Source: Struthio camelus
Taxonomy: Eukaryota; Chordata; Aves; Struthioniformes; Struthionidae
NCBI RefSeq assembly: GCF_040807025.1
Contig: NC_090964.1
Coordinates: forward strand, 6,014,001 to 6,078,000
DNA length: 64,000 nt
Direction of reading: 5' to 3'
Below are positions 12,449 through 23,600 of the stretch, piece by piece (position 1 is the stretch's first letter; each line of letters begins with the position of its first letter). A program made the translations under genes and the position numbers. The notes under the pieces are model-generated. The model had not been told where the DNA came from, did not search any database, and worked only from the letters and a program-made list of their open reading frames with translations.

Positions 12449-14326
12449 AGCACCTGCTCCCTGCAGGTTCCCCAGGGCCCTCTGAGCGCCCAGAAGTATC
12501 CGGGGCCCTTCCAGGGGGAGGGATCTTTTTTTTTGGGGGGGGGGGAGGTGCAGAAAACAAAAGAATTAAGCCCAAAATAGCCGCGCTGTGCCGGGGCGAG
12601 CGAGGCGGTGAGAGAGGAACGCGCGCCGGCCGGAGCGGCTGCTCTGCGCCCGCCCAGCCGAGGCGCGGCCGCGCTGCTGGGGCGCCCGGTCACGCCTTTC
12701 GGAGCTTCGCCTCCGCGCGCCTCTTTCTCCGCCGCTCGGCTCAAAGGCCGAGAAAGCGATCGCCTCCTTTGGCTGCCGGATTTGGTGGCAAACGGTTGCC
12801 CGTGCCCCCTTCTTCGGTCGGTTTCTCACCCAGCAGATGAGCCGCGTTTCGTTCCTCCCCCCAAATCGGGGCCTTTTCCCCAAGCAGCCGCCGCCAGCCG
12901 GCGCGACCTCCCGGCCTCCTCCAGCCGCTTTCGGCGCCGTCGGGGGCCAGCGAGGCCTCCCCGCGGCCTCCGCGCTTATCAGCGCCGCGCACCAGCCTCG
13001 CCGGCAGCTGAGTCACGGCGGTGCCGGGCAGGACGGCTCCGGAAACGGGCCCGGCACGCGGGAGACACCCCGGCCCGGCGGGAGGCCTCAGGGTAGCAAG
13101 AGGGGCCAGCGAGAGAGGACGCTCACGCTCGTGACACGGATGCTTTTATCCAGCTCCCAGCATCTCTCTTGCCAAGTCGCCGGGAAGCAGCTCTGCTCCG
13201 GCGCCTGCTTCTCCCTCCCGCGCCGGCGAGCACCACCCGCCGCCCCCGGGTGCCGCAGGGTCTCCGAGCTGTCGCCCTCCCCGAACGCTGAACCGGCATC
13301 ACAAGCCTTTTTCTTCCGAGGGCGCGACGAGTTACGCATCCCACTTCGGCTTCCCGGCTCCTGCGGCAGTGTGATTACTCGCCAGGAACTTTTGGGGCAA
13401 AACAGGCAGAATAGAGGCTTTTTTTTTCTCTCCTCCCCCCCACACATTTTTATTGGTTATTTTTTAGGGAGGGGGAAAAGCTTTCGCTCCTGGTCGCGTT
13501 GGATCAAGACAACGGATGGGGCCGACTCGGCGGGCCGGTGGGAAAGCCGCCGCTCGCACCCAGCGCCCCACCTGCCCTTGGCAGCGCCGCCGCCACGTGA
13601 GAAGCCTGTCCGGGGCCGATAAGGGCCCGGCCGGCGGCGCGCGGGGCCGGCGGCATCGCCGGAGCCTCTCGCCTCTCTTGGGAGGCCGCCCGCGCGGCCA
13701 GGCCGGCCCGAAGGCGTCCCTTATCCCCGGCAGCCGGGGCCCGGGGACACGCCTGGGCTATCGCCGGGGCGCAGGCGGCTCGGCGGGCCCCGCTCCGGGC
13801 GATACGGGAGCAGCAGCCCCGCGGCACCCCACCTTGGGGACACCCGGCGTCCCCATCGCCTCGCCGCGGAGGTGGCTGGTGCCACCTAACGGCGGCCGCC
13901 CTCTCTCAAGGGACACCCGCGTCCCTTCGCCGCTGGCCTCCCCCAGGCGCTCCAGTACGCCCAGTACTCCCAGTAACACCCACCTGCCCTGGCTCTGGGC
14001 CACTTGTGAGGTGCTGGCAGGGCCCAGGGCCACCGCAGTGCCGCTGCCCTGCTGTCCCCAGAGAGGGCAAAGACCTCAGCAGACGCCCCCAAGTTTGGGG
14101 ACGGGACCGACCCCGCCGCAGGCTCCGAGTCTTGACCCCAGTTCTCCGAGCAATCGGGATCGCGGCGGAGGAAGAGGGGCCCCTCGCCCCCCTCCCCGTC
14201 CCGTGGGGTGCACCCAGGGCGCGTGGACCCCCGGAGCAGCGTCGCAGGACTGTCACCTCTCCCGAGTCCCCTGGACAGGAGGAGGAGGAACGGGCACGGG
14301 CTGCTGCACGGCGACAAAAAAACTTG

Positions 14327-14332
14327 AATAAA
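14327..14332 (+). terminator. Possible plus-strand poly(A) signal
   Basis: AATAAA lies about 1.9 kb downstream of the plus-strand TATA-like box. It would fit a short unspliced or non-coding plus-strand transcript of the CpG island. A hexamer alone is weak evidence. Confidence 0.2.
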
Positions 14333-15064
14333 AGCCCCCAGCTCTGCTCCTACTCCTCGTGATCCGCACGGAGCCGAAACGCTCCCGGAAACCCAGCGGA
14401 AATGAACGGTCGGAGCCAGCACGAGCGAGAGGGAACAGCTCAGCTCCATCCGGCGACGGGGTGCTCAGGAGGGCTCGTCCCCTGTCCCCCCCGGCCTCTC
14501 CCGGCGATCCCGCGGAGAGGAGGGGGCTTGGAAGGAGGGAGCAGCCAGCGCTCCGGCCGGCAGCCGGGTGGGAAGCGGGGAGCCCCCGGCTAATGCGATG
14601 AGACGGGCAGGAATCGGTAAGCCATTAAGCCGCCACAAAGCCCCTCGCGTTCTGGCCCCGTTCTCACCGATTTCTGCTCACATCTGCTCCCGGGGTTATT
14701 TTTAACCGGGTATTAAGGACTTCAGGGGGTTCTTAAGGAGGCAGAGGTGGCGAAGGGCAGGCGCTGCCTGCCACCCCTGAGCAGGAGCGGCGGTGCGCAC
14801 CCCTAGATGTGCCCGATAAGACACAGACACCAGCCCCACGTCACGTGGCGGGGGACAGGACCCCACGGGACCACCCTCTGCTCTGCACCCAGCTCGGCTT
14901 TGCAGAGGGTCAGGGTCAGCGCGTCGTTCCCAGGAGCCTGCTGCCGCTGCGGAAAGGTTGCAGTCGAAAAACAGCTTGGAGGAACGACAGTCGTACAGCC
15001 CGCTAGGGGCAAGGCTGGGAAGGGACACGGGCCACGCGGGAGCCTCGCACAGAGGGATGCTGGC

Positions 15065-17312
15065 AGGGATATAAAAAATAGAGTGAGCTTTATTAGTGTC
15101 GAGTAAAGTGCGACCCTCAGCTTAGTTTTACACTCAGAAGCCAGGTAAATGGCAAGAAAAAAGTTCAGGCCAGAACTGGAAGGCAAGGGGGGAAAAAAAA
15201 AAAAAAATCTACATCATGAAAGGACCCCAAGCAAGGTGATGATAAAAGGATACAAAAACTGTACAAAGGTCTTAAAAAAAAAAAAAAAAAAGAAACCAAG
15301 AGATAAATTATTTACAGTTCAAATTGATTACAAGTAACAGGAGGCTGAAGGCTCACGAGCATCTGCAGGCCAAGAGAGCAAGAAAAGAAGGGCTGACACC
15401 ATATGCATGCCCCGAACTGGCATTTCGGCATCCAACGCAGCGGTGACAAGTTACGGTCTGGATGCAAAGGGCAGCATCTATTAACGGCTTGGCTTGTCCT
15501 CCGACATGAAGCTCTGCTCCGAAACGGGAGTTGCGCTGGGGTGCAGCATCGCCCTTGCGGCTGCCTGGCTGGGACGTGAATTCATCATGATTTCCAGCTG
15601 ACCGAAAGAGCAAAGGCTGGAAAGATATTTAGGGATTGAGGAGCTCGGCCCCTTAGCTGGGCCCTTCTGCTAAAATGAGCAGAGACTAAATGGTAACGGA
15701 TAGTCTCTGGAGATAACACGGAGGTGCCGAGATGCTCAGCACAGGCTGTGTTTCAGCCTGGTGGGTGCTCTCAGGGAGGCGCCGGTGTTGGTCTGCTCAG
15801 GAGTTAAGGGCTGGTAACTGGGGCGAGCAGCGCATTCTCAATGGCAGTGACCCTCATCGCAGGTCTGGGGCAAGAAGTGAGTCCTGCAGCTGGAAGACCC
15901 TCAGCACCAAGCAGTTTTCCACAGCACTCTCTCAGTAACTCCAGATGAAATCTGCTCTGGTTACAGATATGGACAATTTTTCCTGCCAGTGCCTCCAACT
16001 CCTCGGAGAGATCCAAGCTGAACTATGTTCTTCCAACTCATGACCCACAAGCAACACAGATTCTAGAGCCGAAATGTAGTTGCAGCTCTACTGCAAGCGC
16101 ATGAGCCAGAGGAGCCCAGCTTCATCTCCCACTGAGGAACTGTTTCTAAAGTGATTATGAAAGGGGACAATAGGAAATATTCATCGCTGGCACCACAGCT
16201 GACATGATCAGGACCCACAGGGGCATGTTTCAGACTGACACCCTGACTCACCCTAATTCTGCACTGGAATTGCTCCTTGGACCTGTGTATATGAAATGGG
16301 CAGCAGGCCTGAGAACTGACCTGTTAGCGCTAGAGGCAGCAAAGCTACAGCCTGGCTGAATCTTTTCTCATATAAGGAAAGTCCTTCCCAGGCTCAGATC
16401 TTCTGAAGGAAGCCCTGAACCATTCTAGGTTTTTTTGCAATGACACTGTGCAACTCCCTGTTTCCTTGTACCTCTGTCTTTGCTGTCATCCTCATTGGCA
16501 CACAAGGCTAAAAGGAATTTAACAAGGAAAAAAAAAGACAGCCTAGCCTCAAGCTGCCCTGAGAACAGGTCACCCACCAACCTCTCCAAGAGCAAACTGA
16601 TCTGGAAAAAAAGCTGCTGATGGAAAAGTGTGTAGAAGGGAAAAGGGTGGGCAAAGGGATGGGGGAAGAGCTTTGCCAATTTTCTGGATCCAATTAGCCA
16701 AAAATAATTGCAAGGCTCAGCCTGAGCCCAGCACTGGGCCAGGACCACTTTCCTTGCTGAGATACTTTGCATCAACACACATCAGAGCCCCATTATGCTA
16801 GAAAACAAGCTGCAGAGCTCTACATCAGCTCAGACCTCCTGGATTTCCCCTTTGGTTCATGCTCTGGGTTCACTGCATGGTTCTGGCAGGCCAGCGGCCT
16901 TGGGGAATTGTACCCACTGCGCTCTCAGCTGGAGACAGGCTGGAGCCACATGGCTTCGATCCATTCTCCCATCTACTCTGTGGGAACATGGATCAAGTTT
17001 GTAGCTCAGGCCTGTTTCAGATCACCTTCCCAGCTTGGTGCAGGTTGTGTTTGAGGAACCTCAGCACGGATTCTTTCACTGACCTTTGCACAACTCTGGG
17101 TGTAGGCCAGCAGCGTGTGACTGAGGGGGCTGCTCCCCCATGTGCCTTAGCTTGTTAGCAAGGCCACTGAGACCGCTGGTGGTGAATGGTGCTGTTCCGA
17201 AGAGCACAGCCCCTCACAGAGGGGGAAGAGGCTGCATTGTCCTGGGACACAGCCACGAAAGCACTGCAGAGCCCTCTTGACACCTTGGCCTGTGGAGCTG
17301 GCAAAGAGAGGG
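15065..17312 (-). other. Predicted 3' UTR of the CCN gene
   Basis: After the stop codon at 17,315-17,313, the first AATAAA found on the minus strand is at 15,094-15,089, followed by a T-rich stretch. This gives a 3' UTR of about 2.2 kb. Near its end lie two homopolymer tracts (A at 15,193-15,207 and 15,274-15,291 on the plus strand, hence U runs in the transcript) and a TGTAAATA Pumilio-type site at 15,316-15,309. An earlier non-canonical poly(A) signal cannot be excluded. No protein-coding sequence is seen in it. Confidence 0.4.
15089..15094 (-). terminator. Poly(A) signal of the CCN gene
   Basis: AATAAA on the minus strand, followed about 10 bases later by a run of T. It is the nearest canonical hexamer downstream of the CCN stop codon. 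Confidence 0.45.
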
Positions 17313-17624
17313 CTACTGCCTCTCGGCCTTGACATGGTCTCCAATCATCCTCCTGTGGTACGTGGCCAAGAAGATGTCGTTGTCTCGGGGGCAGTCGTAA
17401 TGGCAGGAGCACATCTTGATGAACATCATCTTCCGCTGGAAGAAGTCCCCCTCGGGGCAGCGGAACTCCACCTCCACGGTGCTGGTGACGTATGGGGTGC
17501 AGCAGCGGCCGTCCGTGCAGCTCCCGCAGAACTTGGGCCGGTAGGAACGGCTGCTGGTGCAGCCCGAGAACTCAAAGTGGAGGCTCTGGCGTGGCTTTGG
17601 GGTCCGCACACACTTCTTCCCCTT
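17313..17624 (-). CDS. CCN exon 5: C-terminal cystine-knot module and stop
   Basis: The acceptor is CCTCTCCCTAG at 17,625, and the exon opens in phase 0 with KGKKC, the junction usual in CTGF and CYR61. It encodes residues 247-349 and the stop. Ten cysteines follow the CT pattern, including the paired cysteines of DGRCCTP and the CSCHYDC cluster. In known CCN proteins this module mediates heparin and integrin binding and dimerisation. The tail after DNDIF is a few residues longer than in CTGF and ends basic and polar (HVKAERQ). Confidence 0.93.
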   Translation of the reverse strand, partial: KGKKCVRTPKPRQSLHFEFSGCTSSRSYRPKFCGSCTDGRCCTPYVTSTVEVEFRCPEGDFFQRKMMFIKMCSCHYDCPRDNDIFLATYHRRMIGDHVKAERQ

Positions 17625-20600
17625 CTAGGGAGAGGGCAGGGTGAACAAGAATGCAAGAATCAGACAAAAGGTCCATCTAGCCCTGTGCCCTGTCTCCATC
17701 CCTGGGCCTTGGGGCACACAGGAAAAGGGGAAGAGCAGGGCAAACCTTGTGGGACAAGCTCATGCCTTACAGGTATCTAACTAAGCCTTCCCTGGCATTC
17801 GCTGTGTTGTGTTCCCTCCTCTCTCCCCAAACCAGTACCTTGGTTTTCTCCATAGGGAAATCGCAGGGCCGGACCATGCAGAGCCGAGTCTCCTTCTCCA
17901 GGCGGCACTGGGGGTTGTCGTTGGTTACTCGGGCAGAGATGCCCATCCCACAGCTCTTGGAGCAAGCGCTCCAATCAGTGGTCTGCACTAAGCAGTTCTC
18001 CTGCAGGTTATTCAGCTCCGGCTTTTGTGCTGGAGTCTCCCTGAAAACTGAGCCACACAGAGGAGACACAAGGCAAGGGTCAGGGCTTGAGACAGAGCAT
18101 GGCACAAAACCGGTCCGTGGGGCTGGACCATGGGGCTGCTCCCAACTTGGCCTAACTCTTCACAGACAGCAGCAAAGGACAACAGGAGACATCGATCAAA
18201 GATGCAACAGAGAGCCCCAATCCGAAGGCAGTTTGGCCTTATCTCCTATCCCCTAGCAAACAACTCCCACCCAACATGCTGATCACCTGCTCCTGTGCCT
18301 CCCCAGCCCTGTCCCGTCTGCCTCTCGCTCACCTGCCATGGCTGTTTCAAAGCGGTTTTCCTCACTGCCCTCCTCACAGATCCACTCCTCGCAGCACTTA
18401 TTGCGAAACTTCACCCGCCGGGGGTTGGGGCATTCGGGGGATGGCAGCCTCAGGTCATCGGAGCACAGAGGGATGCAGCCAATGGCCCCGTCCATGCAGA
18501 TGCACTGCAGCTTGCACGTGGGCTGGAAGCTCTCCCCGTTGTGGTAGATCTTGCCCAGCAGGTCACAAGTTGCCCCCTCGTGAGCTGCAGGAAAGGGGCA
18601 GAGGAGGAGAAGTTGAGAAAATAGCATGGGGCCAACAGCACGGCCTCTGCCTCCTGGGGCTACTTAGCCTCCTGATGTCCCCACAAGGGGCAAACACCCA
18701 TATGCAGCCTCTCCTCGACTCTGTGATCCCAGTGGTGGATGCAGCAAAAGTTAGCGCATTTAGTATTAGGCTCCCTGGACCCCAGGGTATTCCTGACATT
18801 GATTTTTGGAAGTTGGCTTCAGCCATGCCAGAACTCCCAGAGTGCACTAGCGAAATCTCTTCTCCACTTGGATGAACTGCGAAGTTGGACTTTCTCTTTA
18901 CAGCCTTTCAGCTTATAACCAGCCTGTTCCTGAGTCAGAGTTCTCCCTGCCAGACTCAATAAGCGCCCCTGGTCAGTGAGGTTGTGCAAGACGCATTCCT
19001 GACACAACGCATGAACCTGCGGCTTTGTTCCTAGTTATTCCTACTAGACCAAAAGGCAACATTCTTCTGCGAGCAGTTGGTTTCCCACATGTTTAAAGGT
19101 GACCTACAAAAGGAAAAACAACACATTGGGTTTATGACCTTTCTGGCTTCTCTGCGATACACAAATCTCTTCTTCCTTCCAGTCACAACTTTTTCTATTC
19201 CTGTCTGCTCAAGCACTCTGATCTCCAGATCTCTCATCTGCAGCCCTCCTCTGAGTCTTTCAGTCCTTCCCTATAAAACTTAAATGAGCAAAATGGAAAC
19301 ACAGTACCTTACACATAGGACCAATCCTTAGTCTGCAGGTGTGAACAATGCTCAAAAGTTTGTAATTCTGCATTGGCCAAAAGTTTTCTAGTGGAACACT
19401 TTGCCAGCAGAAAACTCTTACTTGGTTAAGAGTCTCCCAGGCCCATATCAATTTCATCAACTTTTTCAATGGGAAAATACTGAACCATTTTAATTTGATA
19501 TCAAAAGTTTCCTTTACACGCTTAACAATAGCTCACACCAAAACCAAAAATATTGCTGGACAGAACGCATAGCGGGAAACATTTTTATACACTATAATCA
19601 TCAAAATGAAACATTTTGATATACTCAAAGTGCAAAGTTCTGACCAATCCAAACAAGTATTCCAGGTAATTCATGGAAAAATTTGAGGTTATTTTTCCCC
19701 TCTCTTCAGCCTGAAATGAAATGTCAAAATCTCAGAGCTGTTCACAGGACAGCTTCTGGACAGCTCTAGTCGGCTGCCTCTTTCTGCATTTCTGACCCTT
19801 AAAAACAAAAAAAAATCGAAGTAAACTTCCATTGGGAAGTTACCAAAATGAGGGATTCTTGGCTGCTTGTGAAGGCTTACCAGGAAACCTGATCTATTTT
19901 CTCCTAGCCCTTCTTGCCCATGGCCTGGAACATTGTCTCAGGCAGAAAGCGTTTGGACCAAACAACAAGCGAGAGCTTAATTTCTTTCCACCTAGTCCTT
20001 GAGGGGACACAAATCCTTCCGGTCTGCTAATGCCTTGTTTCTAACCAGAGTTGGATCTCAACTTGCAACTCTTTTCAGTGCCATTGGTATAAAAATACTC
20101 CTGCTGTTCTTACTTGGAAGTTTCCTCACTTTTTCCATCAAAGTGGAAGCTGTCCACTTTCCTTCTACATGGCCATTCATACATATTTTTAAACCTTCTT
20201 TCACTGTTTTTTAGCCCAAGTCCTTGAACTGATCATGCCGTTCCCTCAGAAGCACTCCTCCCCACCCAAGGAATGGCAGCCTGCTCTGGGTTTTTATTAT
20301 GTTTTCAAAATCCAATCATTCAGTCATGCTTTTCATTACCTTAACAATGACTTCACTTTCCTGTTGACCTGATCCAATTAAAGCACCAAAATGGATTGCA
20401 CTAGCGGAGTGAGAGGGCTCTTTATTTACCATCTCCGTTTGGCACCACGGGCATCTCCTGCCTCCCGACACCAGTTCCAGCCAAGGAGACTTTTGCCCTC
20501 CTCTGCAAGGAATACGACAGAGCTCAAGCGATCGGCTCCGGCTGCTCAGCTCTGAAAGCTCCCTGCACCCACCCAGACGACCCTACTCCTGTGGACTCTC

Positions 20601-23600
20601 GCCCTTCAGAGTTACCTGGAGATCTTCCCCATCTTTCTGATACTCTGAGGTCTCCACAGAGGAATTCTTCCCTTGCTGCAGTATATAAAGTGCTATGTAT
20701 TGTGTTAATGTTAAACATATTTTCACTCTGACGCTTCTCTTCTGATACTGCCTTCAGGCTGGTACCCAGTCTACAAGCTTTCCCCTTGACATGTTAACAC
20801 CTCTTTGTTCCTTTCTGCTCCCATCATATTTTTCTCGTGTGGATACCAGTAAGCCCTCTTTTCTCCCTTCACAAAAACTGATCTGTCCCTTCGTTCTACC
20901 CATCACTACATTCTCAGCATCCTTTACCGCCTCCAAAATCCCCCATTTTTCAAGAAATCAAGGTGAACATTACAAAAATATCACCCAAGGACATTACAAC
21001 CCAAACCCTCAGTTCAGTATAGGGAGATATTCTGGTCTATACAAGTGGATCAGAAATTTTGCCATGAAAATCTTAATTTCTCTTTTCAAGGCTGAAAGGA
21101 CAATTGTGATCTTCAGCTCTGATTTTCCACATAACAGAGACCAAAGAATCTCACTCAAAAATCTTTGCATCAAACCCGTACCTCATAGTGAATGACACGC
21201 TTTTTAGAAAGGTGTCCGGTCCTCACGTGGACTCTTCAAAAAGCAGATTCCTCTACACTCCTGATTAAAGTGTTCCAACGATTTAGCTGCCTTTACTATG
21301 ACAAACATCTACCCCAGTTCCAGTCTTAATTAGCTTACAGTTGCTGGATATTATTACACCTGCACACTCCTTACTAAGCTTCAATCATCAGCTCTTAGGT
21401 GTATCAATTCCTACAGAAAGTAATGGGAAGCTCGTGCAATGGCCTCTAAAGGTCACAATAACTTGAAGAAGGAAAATTAAACAGATTAACAGATAACTAA
21501 GCAACAAAAGTCAAAAAAAATTTTTATTTTCTGACTGAAAAGAAGCCCCAGAATTAATTTAGAGAAAACAGGTTTGCATTTGTAGTTACCTGACTCAATA
21601 ATTCTCATTTCCTACATACACACTACTTTGCAAATGAATTGTTTACCTGTTTCTACCCACATGCTAAAGCCAGAAATATGGGTATGCCTCTTGCACGTAA
21701 GCAGTTGAGTGCAAAATGCCAGTCTCCAGTGCAATGCAATGAGATTTCGGGTGAGATTTTAAAAGCAAGATTTTAAAAGCAGCAGTCCTTTACAATAAAA
21801 ATCCAAACTGCTGACATTCACCCCCAGGCACTACAGGGTTAGAGGATCTCCCGCAACAGTGTCACAGGGATAAAGGGGAGTCCCAATCTCCCATATGTGC
21901 CTTTGGAAACACCCTTCACTACAGAAGAAAATACTTTGTGTGTGCATCAGTATGAGAGCATCTGCTGGCTCACAGGGGTGGCACAGACCTCTCAATGTGC
22001 CACTGGATGAATCTCTCTGAGTTTAAACACGGCGAGAAATTCTGCCAACGCTGTGGGTTTTCTGGGAGGTCTACAGGCACAGGACCAAAGGGGCTGCAAG
22101 CAAACCGCACAAAAACAAAACGCACAGCTCTCACCTAAGCAGATCCCGCTGCCTCTGTGGATTTTGGAGAAGTCGCAGTAGAGTCCCTTGTGATGATCAC
22201 AGGGTTTCTGAAGGGAGCAGAGCTCGCCCAGCTGCCTGGCGCACACCTTGCAGCAACCGCAGGCATCCAACACGTGGCTGGTGCCAGCAGGACACTGCAG
22301 AGGCTGGGAGGGACACTGGCAGGGATACGTGCAGGCCTGCGCTTCTACCTGGAGGGCACACAAGCCATGGAGAGAATGAGCCTCCCACAAGCCAACCAGG
22401 CAGAGACATGAAAAACATGAATCCGTTTCCAGCACAGTCACCCCGTCATCTCCAAGACCATCCCTAGCAGAGCATGAAGATCTACTTCTCCCTCCACCAA
22501 AGAGCCCTGTGGCAGAGGCCTGTGCATGCAGCTCCTCAGGACTCACATGACTAATCTTTTTCTCATCCCTAACTCATCTGGAGCTCAAGGAATAAAGATG
22601 CCTCCAGGAAACAGGGCCAAAACAAACAGGACAAGCAGTAGCTTGGAGCCCCTTGCACGGCTCAGCCCTCCTCTTCCCTGGAAGCAATACTATAGTAATT
22701 ATTAATAAGCAATCCCCAACTTTTACATAGCCCTATTCAGGAAAAAAACATCAAAGCACTCTGCAGTAGCATCATAACACCCAGGCTGAAGATGGAAAAA
22801 GCAAGACACACAGAGAAGCAACTTGCCCAAAATCAGCCAGCAGGACTTCGACAGAGCTGAAAACCACACCAAAGCCTCTCAAGTCCCATTTCATCTCCTG
22901 TACCTCATGCTTTCTTCAGTAATTCCAGAGATGTGCCCTCTTCCCCTCCCTTTTCTGGGGAACGTAACATAACGAACCTTCCTTGGGACCTTGCAAATCG
23001 ACAGCTGGGGCCCTTGGGACCCAGCAGTCCCAAGCTACAGCTTGGTAGTGTTTCAGTAGTGCTGGTCACCTCCTAAAATACACCCTTGGCTTTTATGCCC
23101 TTCAGATACTAAACAGGGGTAAGACTATGTCTGAAGGAGGGTCACCTTCTCTGGAAAAAGTAGGATGCTTCAAACGCTGCCACTGGTTTAGTAAGTGGCA
23201 TCCTTGTCCAGAACCAGCTTGGAACGGATATATCAGCCTCAGCTCTGGATGTATCCAGATTTGGGCAAGATGGAAAACCACAACTGTTAAAGGTGCACAG
23301 CACACGCTCTCTAAAGATCCTCTTACATCTCCTCTGAGAGAATCAGGGTGCTAATCCTAACCCAGATTCCCATTCAGCTTCTGCTCATTCAAACTCTCCA
23401 TGTAGTTTCAGAGGGGTGGAAGGGCACTACTCCGATTCCCAGCGCTCCCAGGCTGTGCCCTGCTAGACACAGGCCAGCTCCCCCCCCCCCAGGGTGGCTG
23501 CTGGTGCAGGGCTGATACGATCTCTGCCTGTAGATTATGGCAGGTGACACCTGCAAAACACTTTGAGATCCTGTATTGCTGCGAGTCCCTGCACAACACA

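Larger units (their letters stand above)
11000..14600. promoter_or_regulatory. CpG island (orphan promoter region)
   Basis: This stretch is very GC-rich with dense CpG, in contrast to the CpG-poor DNA on both sides. It contains GC boxes near 12,190 and 12,311, several CRE-type sites, a TATA-like box and an AP-1-type TGAGTCA at 13,009-13,015. Such islands mark promoters in vertebrates. No coding exon of the gene it serves is recognisable in the window. The open frames across it on both strands are alanine-, arginine-, glycine- and proline-rich translations of CpG-rich DNA and are not credible proteins. Downstream, 14,600-15,050 holds nothing recognisable. Confidence 0.8.

Noticed and set aside
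11434-12744. Minus-strand open frame of 436 codons and overlapping frames
   Set aside because: Its composition reflects CpG-island and C-rich repeat DNA (Gly, Ala, Arg, Pro, Trp), no domain is visible, and the candidate splice donor at 12,131 lies inside it.
13516-14331. Plus-strand open frame of 271 codons
   Set aside because: Proline-, arginine- and glycine-rich translation of GC-rich DNA without family features; it ends at an A-rich stretch and is open mainly because stops are rare in GC-rich sequence.
17767-18105. Reading the CCN TSP1 frame as a free-standing 112-codon gene
   Set aside because: Both ends run past consensus splice sites into intron, and the frame is continuous with the other CCN exons only after splicing.
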